Both the position numbers and the translations under genes were made by a program. From Streptomyces seoulensis (lineage in GTDB: Bacteria > Actinomycetota > Actinomycetes > Streptomycetales > Streptomycetaceae): DNA of 64,000 bases. Positions 32,286 to 40,792 of this stretch are shown here, one piece after another; within the stretch, counting starts at the first letter, position 1; each line of letters opens with the position of its first letter. Below the pieces are notes generated by a model. That model saw nothing but the letters and a program-made list of their open reading frames with translations. It made no database searches and was not told where the DNA came from. The DNA is taken from contig NZ_AP025667.1 in NCBI RefSeq assembly GCF_022846655.1, positions 2,393,001 to 2,457,000 on the forward strand. Direction: 5' to 3'.

Positions 32286-33106
32286 GGCTTGAGGAAGCCG
32301 GCCTGGGTCAGCACCTTCTGGCCCTCGGGGGACTTGACCAGGGCGATGAACGCCTCGGCGGCGTCGGCGTTGCGCGCGTTCTTCAGCGGGGCGATCGGGT
32401 AGTCGTTGATCGCGTCCTTGGAATCGGGGAACTCCACGCCCTCCACCTTGCCACCCGCGGACTTCACATCGGTCTTGTAGACCAGGGAGGCGTCGGCCTC
32501 CTTCAGCTCCACCTTGTTCAGGGCGGCCTTGACGTCCTGCTCGTAGGAGACCGGGGTGACCTTGACGCCACTGGCGTCCAGCACCTTCTGCGCGGCCGCG
32601 CCGCACGGCACGGTCTTGTCGCACAGGACGACCTTGAGCTTCGGGTCGGTGAGGTCCTTCAGCGAGGAGACCTTGTCGGGGTTGCCCGGCAGGGTGGCGA
32701 TCTCCAACTGGTTGCGCGCGAAGGTCGACGGGGCGCTCGCCGTGTCCTTCTTGCCGGTGACGATCGACATGGTCTTGGGGCTGGCGGCGGCGAACACGTC
32801 CGCCGGGGCGCCGCTGGTGATGCTGGCGGCGAGGGTGTCACTGCCGCCGAAGTTGAAGGCGACCTTGGTGCCGGGGTGCTGCTGCTCGAACTGCTCGCCC
32901 AGGGTCGTGAAGCTCTCCTTGAGGGAGGCGGCCGCGAACACGGTGACCGTGCCGGACAGCTTCGGGGAGGCGGAGCCGGAGGTGTCGGCCTTGGCGGGCG
33001 TGGACCCGTCGGAGTTGGAGCAGGCGCTGAGGGCCAGCAGGGCGGCGACTCCCACACCGGCCAGCGGCAGCATCCGGCGGGTCCGGCGTGCGGAACGGGT
33101 CATCAC
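32282..33106 (-). CDS. modA: Molybdate ABC transporter substrate-binding lipoprotein
   Basis: This 274-residue periplasmic-type binding protein is anchored by a lipobox: signal peptide GVGVAALLALSAC, with lipidation expected at the Cys of LSAC (about residue 28). ModA signatures are TVFAAASLKESF, NFGGSDTLAASI, GAPADVFAAA, and EADASLVYKTDV. The start may be GTG at 33106 or the adjacent ATG at 33103; the GAGGAG ribosome binding site spacing favours the GTG. It is the first gene of modABC followed by the tandem-Mop gene. Confidence 0.93.
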   Translation of the reverse strand: MMTRSARRTRRMLPLAGVGVAALLALSACSNSDGSTPAKADTSGSASPKLSGTVTVFAAASLKESFTTLGEQFEQQHPGTKVAFNFGGSDTLAASITSGAPADVFAAASPKTMSIVTGKKDTASAPSTFARNQLEIATLPGNPDKVSSLKDLTDPKLKVVLCDKTVPCGAAAQKVLDASGVKVTPVSYEQDVKAALNKVELKEADASLVYKTDVKSAGGKVEGVEFPDSKDAINDYPIAPLKNARNADAAEAFIALVKSPEGQKVLTQAGFLKP

Positions 33107-33311
33107 GGTTGTCTACTCCTCGTCTCGGCGGAACAGCGGTCGCGCCCTTCCAAAGGGGCCGGAGGTCGGCCACAGGGCCGATGATACTGCCGCATTTGCC
33201 AGACGTAAGTCATCTGTCACGTTGCATGAGCTGCGAAGTTGTTATCCGGAGCTGGCATATGCGTTTGTCCGGGAGTGCGCGGGGGGTAGCTATCCAGGGG
33301 AGGTGGTCGCG
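33107..33311. promoter_or_regulatory. Divergent modA / Moco-domain gene intergenic region
   Basis: These 205 bases hold both promoters and are lower in GC around 33200-33270. I see GTTATCC and GCATATGC near 33239-33262, loosely reminiscent of ModE-type sites, but no perfect palindrome, so an operator is not claimed. Confidence 0.3.
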
Positions 33312-33800
33312 GTGACGCTCGCTCAGTTGGCCATGACCGGCGACCTGGCCCGGCCTGCTCGACTTACCGTGCCTGACCTGCACAAATGGCCGCAGTTCGT
33401 GGCGGACGTCAGCTTCGAGTGCGCCACCAGCGGCGTTCAGCGGCACCGGTTCTCCGGGCCGCGTCTGTACCACGTGCTGACCGACGCGGGGCCCGGCTTC
33501 GACCCGGTGCGCCGCAAGGACCGGCTGAGATTCCTGATTTCCGTGACCGGCACCGACGGGCACCGGGCGGTGCTGAGCTGGGCCGAGATCGACCCCGACT
33601 TCGCGGACGCCCCCGTACTGCTCGCGGTCGCCGTCGACGGGACGCCGCTGGACGCGGCCGGGCCCCAGCTCGTGCTGCCGCAGGACCGCTGCGGCGGTCG
33701 GCACATCAGCGGGATCACCGCGATCCGGGTCGACGGGGGCTATCACTTCGGCGCCGTCACGCCCGCCCTCGCGGACCGGGCGACGCTCGCGGCGGGCTGA
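33312..33800 (+). CDS. Stand-alone molybdopterin-cofactor (sulfite oxidase-like) domain protein
   Basis: This 162-residue protein matches a minimal oxidoreductase molybdopterin-binding domain: LTVPDLHKWPQ, then VSFECATSG, where the cysteine would be the Mo ligand, then GPRLYHVLTDAG, and DGHRAVLSWAEIDP with PLLAVAVDG-like continuation. It lacks a signal peptide and the C-terminal dimerisation domain of true sulfite oxidases, so catalysis is uncertain. Proximity to modABC supports a Moco-linked role. The GTG at 33312 follows GGGGAGG; the frame is open upstream into modA antisense and is rejected. Confidence 0.7.
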   Translation: MTLAQLAMTGDLARPARLTVPDLHKWPQFVADVSFECATSGVQRHRFSGPRLYHVLTDAGPGFDPVRRKDRLRFLISVTGTDGHRAVLSWAEIDPDFADAPVLLAVAVDGTPLDAAGPQLVLPQDRCGGRHISGITAIRVDGGYHFGAVTPALADRATLAAG

Positions 33801-33854
33801 TGCGGGCTGATGCGGGCTGACGCGGGCGGCACGGAGGCCCGCGTCCGGGGCCGC

Positions 33855-34250
33855 TCAGACGCGGTCGATGTGCACGTTCGTGGACTTCACCCGCGCGGTG
33901 GCCTCCATGCCGACCTCCAGGCCGAGTTCGTCGACGGCCTCGCGGGTGAGCAGCGAGACCAGCCGGTGCGGCCCCGCCTGGATCTCCACCTGGGCGGCCA
34001 CGTCACCGAGCTTGATGGCGGTGACGATGCCGGGGAACGCGTTGCGCACGGAGGTGGAGGAGGTCTCCTCCTCGGTGCCGCCCGTCTGGGCCAGCTCGAC
34101 GGAGAACGCGGCGAGGTCCCGGCCGGCGATGAGGCGCCGTCCCGATTCGTCGCGGTGGGTGGCCATCCGGCCGGCGTCGGCCCAGCGGCGGGCGGTGTCG
34201 GGGCTCACGCCGAGGAGCCGGGCTGCCTGGCCGATCGTGTAGGACTGCAT
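33855..34250 (-). CDS. HTH-Mop molybdate-responsive regulator
   Basis: This 131-residue protein has an excisionase/MerR-type helix-turn-helix (SYTIGQAARLLGVSPDTARR, about 3-60) followed by one Mop/TOBE domain (about 65-131: SVRNAFPGIVTAIKLGDVAA...VKSTNVHIDRV). This is a compact functional analogue of ModE: DNA binding controlled by molybdate. It is the probable regulator of modABC 0.75 kb away. The ATG at 34250 follows a GGTGA ribosome binding site; an alternative ATG is at 34262. Confidence 0.87.
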   Translation of the reverse strand: MQSYTIGQAARLLGVSPDTARRWADAGRMATHRDESGRRLIAGRDLAAFSVELAQTGGTEEETSSTSVRNAFPGIVTAIKLGDVAAQVEIQAGPHRLVSLLTREAVDELGLEVGMEATARVKSTNVHIDRV

Positions 34251-34329
34251 GCTGGTCACCATAAAACGAGAGGTCGGCGGCCGTGGACCGGGGCGGGCCC
34301 CCGGTGGGACACGGGAGCGCCCGGACGGG

Positions 34330-36282
34330 TCAACCGGTGTGCACCCGCGGGCGGCGGGCCCGGTCCGGCTCCGCCTCGCGCAGCACCTCACGCGTGACCG
34401 GGGCGACCTCACCCTGGCCGAAGAGGAAGAACCGCAGGAAGTTGGCGAACGGGCTGCCCTCGGTCCACTCGAAGAAGATGTGCGGGGTACGCCCGGTCAG
34501 GTCCCGTACGTGCAGCAGCAGCGCGGCGAGGGCGTTGGGGATGGAGGAGGACTCCACCGTCAGCACCCGGTAGCGGTTGTGCAGGACCTCGCCGCGCACC
34601 GTCAGACACGTCTCGAACTCCGAGGGGTCGGCCACCGTGACCTCGACGAAGACGAAGTCCTCCTGCTCGGGCATGTCGTTGTCGGTGCGGATCTGCTCGA
34701 TCTTGTCGCGGTACTCGGCCCGGTCCCGGTTATCGGGCTCGTTGGCGATGAACCGGATCTTCCTGCTGGCCATGTCCCTGACGAATCGTTCCGCCATCGG
34801 GTCCATCGCCACGCTGGTCACGCGCAGCTCGAAGGAGCGGGCCAGCCGGGAGAGCAGGGAGACGAGCATGATGCCCGCGATGAAGCAGGCGCCGATCTTC
34901 ACGCCGTCCGGGCGCTCGATGACGTTGGCGACGGTCGTGTACAGGAACACCGCGGAGATGACGCCGAATCCGATGGTCCAGCCGCGCTGCCCGGCCTTGC
35001 GCGCGGCGATGGTCACCGCGATGGCGGCCGAGCTGATCAGCACCAGCACACCGGTGGCGTAGGCGCCGCCCTGCTTGTCCACGTTGGCGTCGAAGAGCCA
35101 GGTGACGAGGAAGGCGATGAGGATGAAGACGATGACCATCGGGCGCACCGCGCGTGCCCAGTGCGGGGCCATGCCGTACCGGGGGAGATAGCGGGGCATG
35201 AGGTTGAGCAGGCCGGCCATGGCGGAGGCGCCGGCGAACCACAGGATGGCGATGGTCGAGACGTCGTAGACCGTGCCGAAGGCGTTGCCCAGGTACTCGT
35301 GCGCGAGGAAGGCGAGGGCGCGGCCGTTGGCCTGGCCGCCGGGCTCGAACTCGCTCTCCGGGATGAGCAGCGTGGTGATGAAGCTGGTGGTGATCAGGAA
35401 GCAGCTCATGATGACGGCGGCGGTGGTGAGCAGCTTCTTGGTGTCCCGGACGCGGCCCGCCGGGTGTTCCTCGGTGTCGCCCTCGTCGCCCTGGACGTGG
35501 GGCATCACGGCGACGCCGGTCTCGAAGCCGGACAGGCCGAGGGCGAGCTTCGGGAAGACGATCAGGGCCACGCCGATCATCGCGAAGACGTTGCCGTGCT
35601 CCATGGTGAGGGCGTTGGCCCAGTCGGTCACGACGTGCTCGGCGGTCAGCACGTGCCACAGCCCGCTGATCACCACGACGACGTTGAGCGCGAGATAGAC
35701 GCCGACCAGTGCCACCGCGACGCCCATGGCCTCCAGGAAGCCCTTGAGGAACACCGCGCCGAGCAGCGCCACCAGGATCAGCGTGATGAGCATCTGATGG
35801 CCTTGCAGCGTGCTGGTCAGATGCGGGTTCTCCACCAGGTGGGTGGAGGCGTCGGCGGCGGAGAGGGTGATGGTGATCAGGAAGTCGGTGGCCGCGAACC
35901 CCAGCAGGGTCAGGACGAACAGCTTGCCCTTCCAGAAGGACAGCAGCCGCTCCAGCATGGCGATGGAGCCCTGCCCGTGCGGGCTCTCCTGGGCGACCCG
36001 CCGGTACACCGGGAGGGCGCCCGCCAGGGTGACGACGATCAGCACGATGGTCGCCAGCGGGGAGAGCAGACCGGCCGCCAGGGCCGCGATGCCCGGCTGG
36101 TAGCCGAGGGTGGAGAAGTAGTCGACGCCCGTCAGGCACATCACCCGCCACCAGCGCTGGCCCCGGTGCGGGGGCTCGGGCTCGGCGTGCGGCCCGGTCA
36201 GGCCGCCCCTCTTGCCCATGTCGGAGAGCCCCTGAAGCATCCAGGCGCGCAGGCGACTGGGAGGGTGCTCGGTCGTGGCCAT
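34330..36282 (-). CDS. APC-superfamily permease, KimA/YdaO-like (probable K+ transporter)
   Basis: This 650-residue membrane protein has about twelve membrane segments followed by a soluble C-terminal domain (about 480-650). [31 protein letters not shown] and [19 protein letters not shown] are close to the KimA/YdaO potassium-uptake family rather than amino-acid permeases; the assignment is by remembered similarity. The ATG at 36282 begins the conserved part; the frame upstream to 36528 is non-coding leader. A universal stress protein gene lies next upstream on the same strand. KimA in Bacillus responds to c-di-AMP; I found no ydaO riboswitch here, but a direct repeat of OmpR type lies upstream. 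Confidence 0.8.
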   Translation of the reverse strand: MATTEHPPSRLRAWMLQGLSDMGKRGGLTGPHAEPEPPHRGQRWWRVMCLTGVDYFSTLGYQPGIAALAAGLLSPLATIVLIVVTLAGALPVYRRVAQESPHGQGSIAMLERLLSFWKGKLFVLTLLGFAATDFLITITLSAADASTHLVENPHLTSTLQGHQMLITLILVALLGAVFLKGFLEAMGVAVALVGVYLALNVVVVISGLWHVLTAEHVVTDWANALTMEHGNVFAMIGVALIVFPKLALGLSGFETGVAVMPHVQGDEGDTEEHPAGRVRDTKKLLTTAAVIMSCFLITTSFITTLLIPESEFEPGGQANGRALAFLAHEYLGNAFGTVYDVSTIAILWFAGASAMAGLLNLMPRYLPRYGMAPHWARAVRPMVIVFILIAFLVTWLFDANVDKQGGAYATGVLVLISSAAIAVTIAARKAGQRGWTIGFGVISAVFLYTTVANVIERPDGVKIGACFIAGIMLVSLLSRLARSFELRVTSVAMDPMAERFVRDMASRKIRFIANEPDNRDRAEYRDKIEQIRTDNDMPEQEDFVFVEVTVADPSEFETCLTVRGEVLHNRYRVLTVESSSIPNALAALLLHVRDLTGRTPHIFFEWTEGSPFANFLRFFLFGQGEVAPVTREVLREAEPDRARRPRVHTG

Positions 36283-36634
36283 CGGCGTGCTCCAGGTGGT
36301 GCGGCTCGGCTGCCTGCGGTCATCGCGCGGACAGCCGGACCAGCGTATGCGGAGAGTGACGCTTGACCCATGGATTCCGGACCGGGAGGGCGTCAATCCT
36401 GCGTTAAGAATGGGCCGACGGGGGCTGCTGACGCACCGATAAGTGAAGGCCCGGAGCCTGCTTCGGGGGAGGACGAGGTGTGCGGGCGACGCGGGGGGAG
36501 GGCCGCCGCGGGCTCCGGGGGCGGACACCGAGCGTCATCTCGTACAAGATCCTTCGGGCGTCGCGTGCACCCTGTCCATGCTGCCCCCGGCGGGGACGCT
36601 CCGCAGCCCGGTGGACCCCGTACGGCCGGGCGGG
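36283..36634 (-). promoter_or_regulatory. 352-base leader of the KimA-like gene with OmpR-type direct repeat
   Basis: No gene is visible. Read on the minus strand, TTAACGC (36401-36407) and TTGACGC (36390-36396) form a direct repeat with an 11-base period, the arrangement bound by OmpR/KdpE-type response regulators. It lies about 110 bases before the ATG. The rest is GC-rich and contains the 3' flank of the usp gene. KdpE involvement is inference from the K+ context. Confidence 0.5.
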
Positions 36635-37165
36635 TCACAGGCCGCGGATGTCCATGCGCCAGTGCCAGGCGTTACGGCGGCGCACGGCCGACAGTTCGGA
36701 CTCCAGCGGGGAGGGCGGTACCGCGAGCACCGGGCAGGCCGCGTGGGCGAGGCAGTGCCGGGAGACCCGGCCGGAGAAGGCCCGGCGCAGCCCGCGGCGG
36801 CCCGTGCCGACCACCAGCAGGTCGTCCTCGCGGTCCGCGACCGCCAGCAGCGCGCGGCCCGGCGTGCCGCGTACGAGCACGGCGTGCAGGGGGATGCCGG
36901 GGCCCTCCTCGCCGAAGAGGTCGTCGAGCAGGGTGGTCAGCCGCTGCTCCGCCATCCGCTGCCACTCCTCGGCCAGCGGGTCGGCGACGGCGGAGCGCCG
37001 GCCGGCCGGATCTCCGCCGGGCGGCGTCCAGGCCAGGACCGGCCAGAGTTCGGCGGCCAGGCGGCGGGCGAGCGCGGTGGCACGGCGCAGGACCGTGACG
37101 CTGCCCAGGGAGCCGCTCACACCGACGACCACCCGCGTGGCCGAGAGGGCGTCGTAACCGGACAT
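36635..37165 (-). CDS. Universal stress protein (UspA fold)
   Basis: This 176-residue single-domain USP begins VVVGVSGSLGSVTVLRRA and has the nucleotide-binding region VVGTGRRGLRRAFSGRVSRH...CPVLAVP, a variant of the ATP-binding G-x2-G-x9-G(S/T) motif. A 30-residue C-terminal tail extends past the fold. The ATG at 37165 is preceded by GAGCGTGGA; a GTG lies one codon upstream. It is upstream of the KimA-like gene on the same strand with a 352-base gap, so the two may respond to the same osmotic or potassium signal. Confidence 0.85.
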   Translation of the reverse strand: MSGYDALSATRVVVGVSGSLGSVTVLRRATALARRLAAELWPVLAWTPPGGDPAGRRSAVADPLAEEWQRMAEQRLTTLLDDLFGEEGPGIPLHAVLVRGTPGRALLAVADREDDLLVVGTGRRGLRRAFSGRVSRHCLAHAACPVLAVPPSPLESELSAVRRRNAWHWRMDIRGL

Positions 37166-37282
37166 CACTCCACGCTCCTCGGGGGACGGACCGCTCGCGC
37201 ATCCTCCTTCCATCCCACTCCCGTACGGCCGATCCGACCAGCCGACGGCGGGCGCCGCGCGTAACCGCTCCGGACGCGAGTC

Positions 37283-37316
37283 GGGGCCGGTGCGCACCGT
37301 GTGTGCGTCCGGCCCC
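37283..37316 (-). terminator. Hairpin downstream of the DUF5999 gene
   Basis: GGGGCCGG (37283-37290) pairs with CCGGCCCC (37309-37316), with an inner GCGCAC/GTGTGC-type stem. It lies 44 bases after the stop of the small gene at 37360. Confidence 0.6.
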
Positions 37317-37359
37317 TCCGGGTCGTCGGGCGGTCTTCGCGGGCCGCCCCGGGTGCGGC

Positions 37360-37596
37360 TCAGGCGGCGGTCATCACCTGGGTCGCGGCGAGCGGGCGGT
37401 GCGGGGCGATGACCCGGCCGTCGGGCAGCAGCTCACCGGTGTCCTCGAAGAGCAGAACGCCGTTGCACAGCAGACTCCACCCCTGTTCCGGGTGGTGCGC
37501 CACGAGACGGGCCGACTCACGGTCGGCGGACTCGGCTGGCGGGCAGGTCGGTTGATGCTGGCACATGGGCGGGATCTCTCGCTTTGTCGTGGTCAT
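37360..37596 (-). CDS. DUF5999 family small protein
   Basis: This small cytosolic protein is 78 residues from the ATG at 37596, or 68 from the ATG at 37566. Its core, MCQHQPTCPPAESADRESAR, then HPEQGWSLLCNGVLLFEDTGE and GRVIAPHR, is a Streptomyces-specific family of unknown function. The three cysteines near the N-terminus and middle could bind metal. A GGGGGACGG ribosome binding site favours 37596, although the family itself usually begins at MCQHQ. Confidence 0.82.
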   Translation of the reverse strand: MTTTKREIPPMCQHQPTCPPAESADRESARLVAHHPEQGWSLLCNGVLLFEDTGELLPDGRVIAPHRPLAATQVMTAA

Positions 37597-37938
37597 GTCC
37601 GTCCCCCGTGGTGAAACATCGGTCGGAATCCAGTGTTGCCCGCTGGGCGTCGTTCCGCAGGGATTTCGCAGCACCGCTCCTTACTCGTTCATGACGCATC
37701 ACCCGCGCGGACGGTTCAATCCAACCCCACTGTCCCTTTGGGTGGTTCGGCGTGACCGGAAAGGGCTAGTCCACTCGGCGCAGTGCGTCCTTTCCGCTCG
37801 TAGGAGCGGGCAATTACTCGCACGAGCGAAATATGTGTGGCCCACGGAAATACCCGCACCCCGAGCAGGAATCAGGCGTACCCGGAGAAAAGGCCGTACC
37901 CCGCTTCCGCGCCGGGAAGCGGGGTACGCGGGCGTCGG
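37597..37938. other. 342-base gene-free interval
   Basis: It holds the promoter of the DUF5999 gene (AT-rich around 37680-37840) and the terminator hairpin of the next minus-strand gene at 37896-37927. Open frames here are not supported by codon bias or similarity. Confidence 0.6.
37896..37927. terminator. Strong hairpin downstream of the 194-aa hypothetical gene
   Basis: GTACCCCGCTTCC and GGAAGCGGGGTAC form a perfect 13-base-pair stem with a six-base loop, 12 bases after the stop codon at 37939. No T-tract. Confidence 0.8.
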
Positions 37939-38523
37939 TCAGGCAGGTGAGCCGAGAAGGGGCGCGGGAGTCGCACGATGGGTCAGTACGGGCAGCAACT
38001 CCGAGACTCTGTGCGGCCGGTGGGCCCGGATGCCCGGTGGTGCCGGCGCGAGCGGCACCAGGAGGTCGGTGGCGGCGGGATGGCCCTCGGCCGGGTCGGC
38101 CGTGGGGTCGCCGTGCAGCCACAGGGTGAGCATGTACAGGCCGGGCACGGACAGCAGGCGCGGCTGATAGGGCTGGAGCAGGGCCTCGGCCTGCAGCAGC
38201 GCCCGCTCGGTGGACGGGATGTAGGGGCCCTCGAAGAAGTGCGAGAAGGCCCATCCGTCCGGGGTGAGCACGGTGTCGGCCGCGGCGACCGGGCGGTCGC
38301 CGGAGCGGATGACGAAGCGCCAGCCCGTCAGCCGCGTCGCGGACAGGCCCTCGGGAGTGATGTGGTCCAACACATGCAGGGCGAGCGGGAGTTCAGGGGT
38401 GACGGGGCCCTGTGCGGCACGCAGGGCGGGGGTGCGCGCCTCACGGACCGCGGTGGGGGAACCGAGGGCCGTGAGGACGGAGTGCAGTGCGGGCGCGGGC
38501 GCGGGGGGCACGTGCAGCGGCAT
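37939..38523 (-). CDS. Conserved hypothetical protein (194 aa)
   Basis: I do not recognise the family. It is a soluble Leu/Pro/Ala-rich protein with an N-terminal PLHVPPAPAPAL stretch and a central region ATRLTGWRFVIRSGDRPVAAAD ... GWAFSHFFEGPY followed by a C-terminal PGLYMLTLWLHGD segment. No signal peptide, membrane segment or cysteine motif is seen. Codon use fits the host, and a strong terminator hairpin follows. The nearest similar proteins I can recall are uncharacterised streptomycete ones. Confidence 0.75.
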   Translation of the reverse strand: MPLHVPPAPAPALHSVLTALGSPTAVREARTPALRAAQGPVTPELPLALHVLDHITPEGLSATRLTGWRFVIRSGDRPVAAADTVLTPDGWAFSHFFEGPYIPSTERALLQAEALLQPYQPRLLSVPGLYMLTLWLHGDPTADPAEGHPAATDLLVPLAPAPPGIRAHRPHRVSELLPVLTHRATPAPLLGSPA

Positions 38524-39097
38524 GGTGGGTCGCCTCTCGTTCGACAGGCGCGGCGGCGCGAGGAGGGTGGGGCGGACGGCACTGTCAGCTCACAGGTGGA
38601 CCGGGGAGGCGGGGGCCCGGCGCGGACGCGACTGCGACTGGGGTCTGCCGGCCGTCACCGGACGGCCGGAACACGGCGGAAACGCGTCAGAAACCGGTAC
38701 CGAGGCACCATCCTTCGGCCCTGTCCGCGAAGTTTATACGACACGTGTTCACCCGTTGTTTCGGCTATCCGATTCCGATAGTCCGGGCAAGGCGATATCC
38801 GGTCGCGGATACGCGCTGAACATCCCGATTTCCTGACCACGTGGCGGTCCTGACCTCGCCGTACGCCGTCACCGCGGTCGGCCGATTGTCATCGGCGTTT
38901 TTCACGAGGCGATCAGGGCACCCGAAGATGCGTGATGCGGCATGCCTCGTGAATGTGCCGCAGGACACTTCCGACAGAATAATGGGCGGCGAGGCCGGAT
39001 GCGGCGTTATCGATCGCTTCCGCTGGGCATCATCCCACCTGATCCGGGACCCCGGCGGCCGGACCCTCGGGCCGCCCATGCGAGGAGGGACACTTCC
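38524..39097. other. 574-base gene-free interval between divergent genes
   Basis: The interval is locally AT-enriched. A perfect nine-base-pair hairpin CCGGCCGTC/GACGGCCGG lies at 38648-38669. A long-range inverted repeat TTCACGAGGC (38901-38910) / GCCTCGTGAA (38944-38953), with a 33-base loop, lies about 150 bases before the ATG at 39098 and could be an operator pair or an mRNA leader structure. The frames read here show no conserved protein. Confidence 0.55.
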
Positions 39098-40615
39098 ATG
39101 GGGGAGAAGGTCGTGGCAGGGCCGTTCGACCTGTCCGATCGCCAGCGCTACCGCGAAAAGCTCCAGAAGTGCCTGGCGGGACTGGAGCTACTGCTGGCAG
39201 AGAAACGGTTCGACCGTCCCAAGAACCTCATGGGGCTGGAGATCGAATTGAATCTCGCCGGCCCCGACGGTATGCCGAAAATGCTGAACGGCCAGGTACT
39301 GGAGCGGATCGCCAGCCGCGATTTCCAGACCGAACTGGCCATGTTCAATCTGGAGGTCAACATAGCCCCGCACCGGCTGGGCGACCGGGTATTCGACCGG
39401 CTCGCGGAGGAGCTGCGCACCTCCCTCGCCTACGCCGACCGCAAGGCGGGCGAGGTGGACGCCGGAATCGTGATGACCGGCATCCTGCCCACGCTCGGCC
39501 GGGACGACCTGGTCTCGTCCAACCTCTCGGAGGTGGACCGCTACGCCCTCCTCAACGACCAGATCGTCGCCGCGCGCGGAGAGGACTTCCGGCTCGACAT
39601 CGAGGGGGTGGAGCATCTGCGGTGCACCTCCCGCTCCATCGTGCCCGAGGCCGCCTGCACCTCCGTGCAGTTGCACCTCCAGGTGACGCCCGACCGGTTC
39701 GCCGATGTCTGGAACGCCGCGCAGGCGGCCTCGGCCGCGCAGATCGCGGTCGGCGCCAACTCGCCCTTCCTGTTCGGACATGAGCTGTGGCGCGAGTCCC
39801 GGCCGCCGCTCTTCCTGCAGGCCACCGACACCCGCCCGCCCGAACTCCAGGCACAGGGCGTGCGGCCGCGCACGTGGTTCGGCGAGCGCTGGATCACCTC
39901 CGCCCACGACCTGTTCGAGGAGAACCTGCGCTACTTCCCGCCCCTGCTGCCCATCTGCGACGACGAGGAGCCCCTGGAGGTCCTCGACGCCGGAGGCGTG
40001 CCCAGGCTGGCCGAACTCGTCCTGCACAACGGCACGGTGTACCGCTGGAACCGCCCGGTGTACGACGTCGCCGACGGCGTGCCCCATCTGCGGGTGGAGA
40101 ACCGGGTGCTGCCCGCCGGACCCACCATCACCGACGTGATCGCCAACGCCGCCTTCTACTACGGCCTGGTGCGCTCGCTCGCCGAGGAGTCCCGCCCGGT
40201 GTGGACCCGGCTGCCCTTCGAGGCCGCCGAGGCCAACTTCGACGCGGCCTGCCGGTACGGCATCGACTCCCGCTTCGTCTGGCCCCGGCGCGGCCGCTAC
40301 GGCGGCACGGCCGAGGTCGACGCCGTCACCCTGGTCCGCGACGAGCTGCTGCCGCTGGCCGCGGCGGGGCTCGACGGCTGGGGGATCGAGCCCGCCGACC
40401 GGGACTTCTACCTCGGCGTCATCGAGGAACGCTGCCGCAAGCGGGTCAACGGCGCGTCCTGGCAGGCCGCCACCTTCCACCGCGCGCTGGAGAAGGGCCA
40501 CGGCCGGCAGGAGGCGCTGGCCGCGACGACGCGCCGGTACGCCGAGCTGATGCACGCCGGGGAACCGGTGCACACCTGGCCGGTGGGCATTCCGGAGCCG
40601 GTGCCGCTGGGCTGA
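39098..40615 (+). CDS. Glutamate-cysteine ligase family protein (GCS2-like)
   Basis: This 505-residue protein is of the carboxylate-amine ligase (GCS2) family: KNLMGLEIELNLAGPDG near residue 45, then LEVNIAPHRLG, and SVQLHLQVTPD. Family members ligate glutamate to an amine such as cysteine using ATP. Streptomyces make mycothiol rather than glutathione, so the product may be gamma-glutamylcysteine for ergothioneine (EgtA role) or another gamma-glutamyl compound; the substrate is undetermined. The ATG at 39098 follows CGAGGAGGGA. A 20-base-pair perfect hairpin follows the gene. Confidence 0.85.
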   Translation: MGEKVVAGPFDLSDRQRYREKLQKCLAGLELLLAEKRFDRPKNLMGLEIELNLAGPDGMPKMLNGQVLERIASRDFQTELAMFNLEVNIAPHRLGDRVFDRLAEELRTSLAYADRKAGEVDAGIVMTGILPTLGRDDLVSSNLSEVDRYALLNDQIVAARGEDFRLDIEGVEHLRCTSRSIVPEAACTSVQLHLQVTPDRFADVWNAAQAASAAQIAVGANSPFLFGHELWRESRPPLFLQATDTRPPELQAQGVRPRTWFGERWITSAHDLFEENLRYFPPLLPICDDEEPLEVLDAGGVPRLAELVLHNGTVYRWNRPVYDVADGVPHLRVENRVLPAGPTITDVIANAAFYYGLVRSLAEESRPVWTRLPFEAAEANFDAACRYGIDSRFVWPRRGRYGGTAEVDAVTLVRDELLPLAAAGLDGWGIEPADRDFYLGVIEERCRKRVNGASWQAATFHRALEKGHGRQEALAATTRRYAELMHAGEPVHTWPVGIPEPVPLG

Positions 40616-40627
40616 GGGCGCTCGCAC

Positions 40628-40678
40628 CGGCACGGCCGTACGCGGACTTGGACGCCCCGTCCGCGTACGGCCGTGCCG
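40628..40678 (+). terminator. Perfect 20-bp-stem hairpin after the GCS2-like gene
   Basis: The arms 40628-40647 and 40659-40678 are exactly complementary over 20 bases (outer CGGCACGGCC, inner GTACGCGGAC) with an 11-base loop. It begins 13 bases after the stop codon. No T-tract. It is the longest perfect stem I found in the window. Confidence 0.85.
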
Positions 40679-40792
40679 TGCCCGACCCGGTGCGCGGGCC
40701 GGCCGCGTCCTTCTGCGATCCTTTGCGGGACGACAGGCGCGCGGGGGCAGGTGGGCCGCCCGGCGCCCGGAACGCGGGTGGAGGCGGAACCG

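Noticed and set aside
32556-33311. Long N-terminal extension of the Moco-domain frame
   Set aside because: The extension runs antisense to modA; the GTG at 33312 has a good ribosome binding site.
34249-36366. 705-codon plus-strand frame opposite the KimA-like gene
   Set aside because: Antisense shadow with Asp/Gly/His-rich composition; the membrane protein on the other strand is certain.
36283-36634. ydaO (c-di-AMP) riboswitch upstream of the KimA-like gene
   Set aside because: I could not find the conserved ydaO core elements on the gene's strand.
38524-39097. Coding sequence in the interval before the GCS2-like gene
   Set aside because: Frames lack codon bias and extend into real genes; the interval is more AT-rich than genes here.
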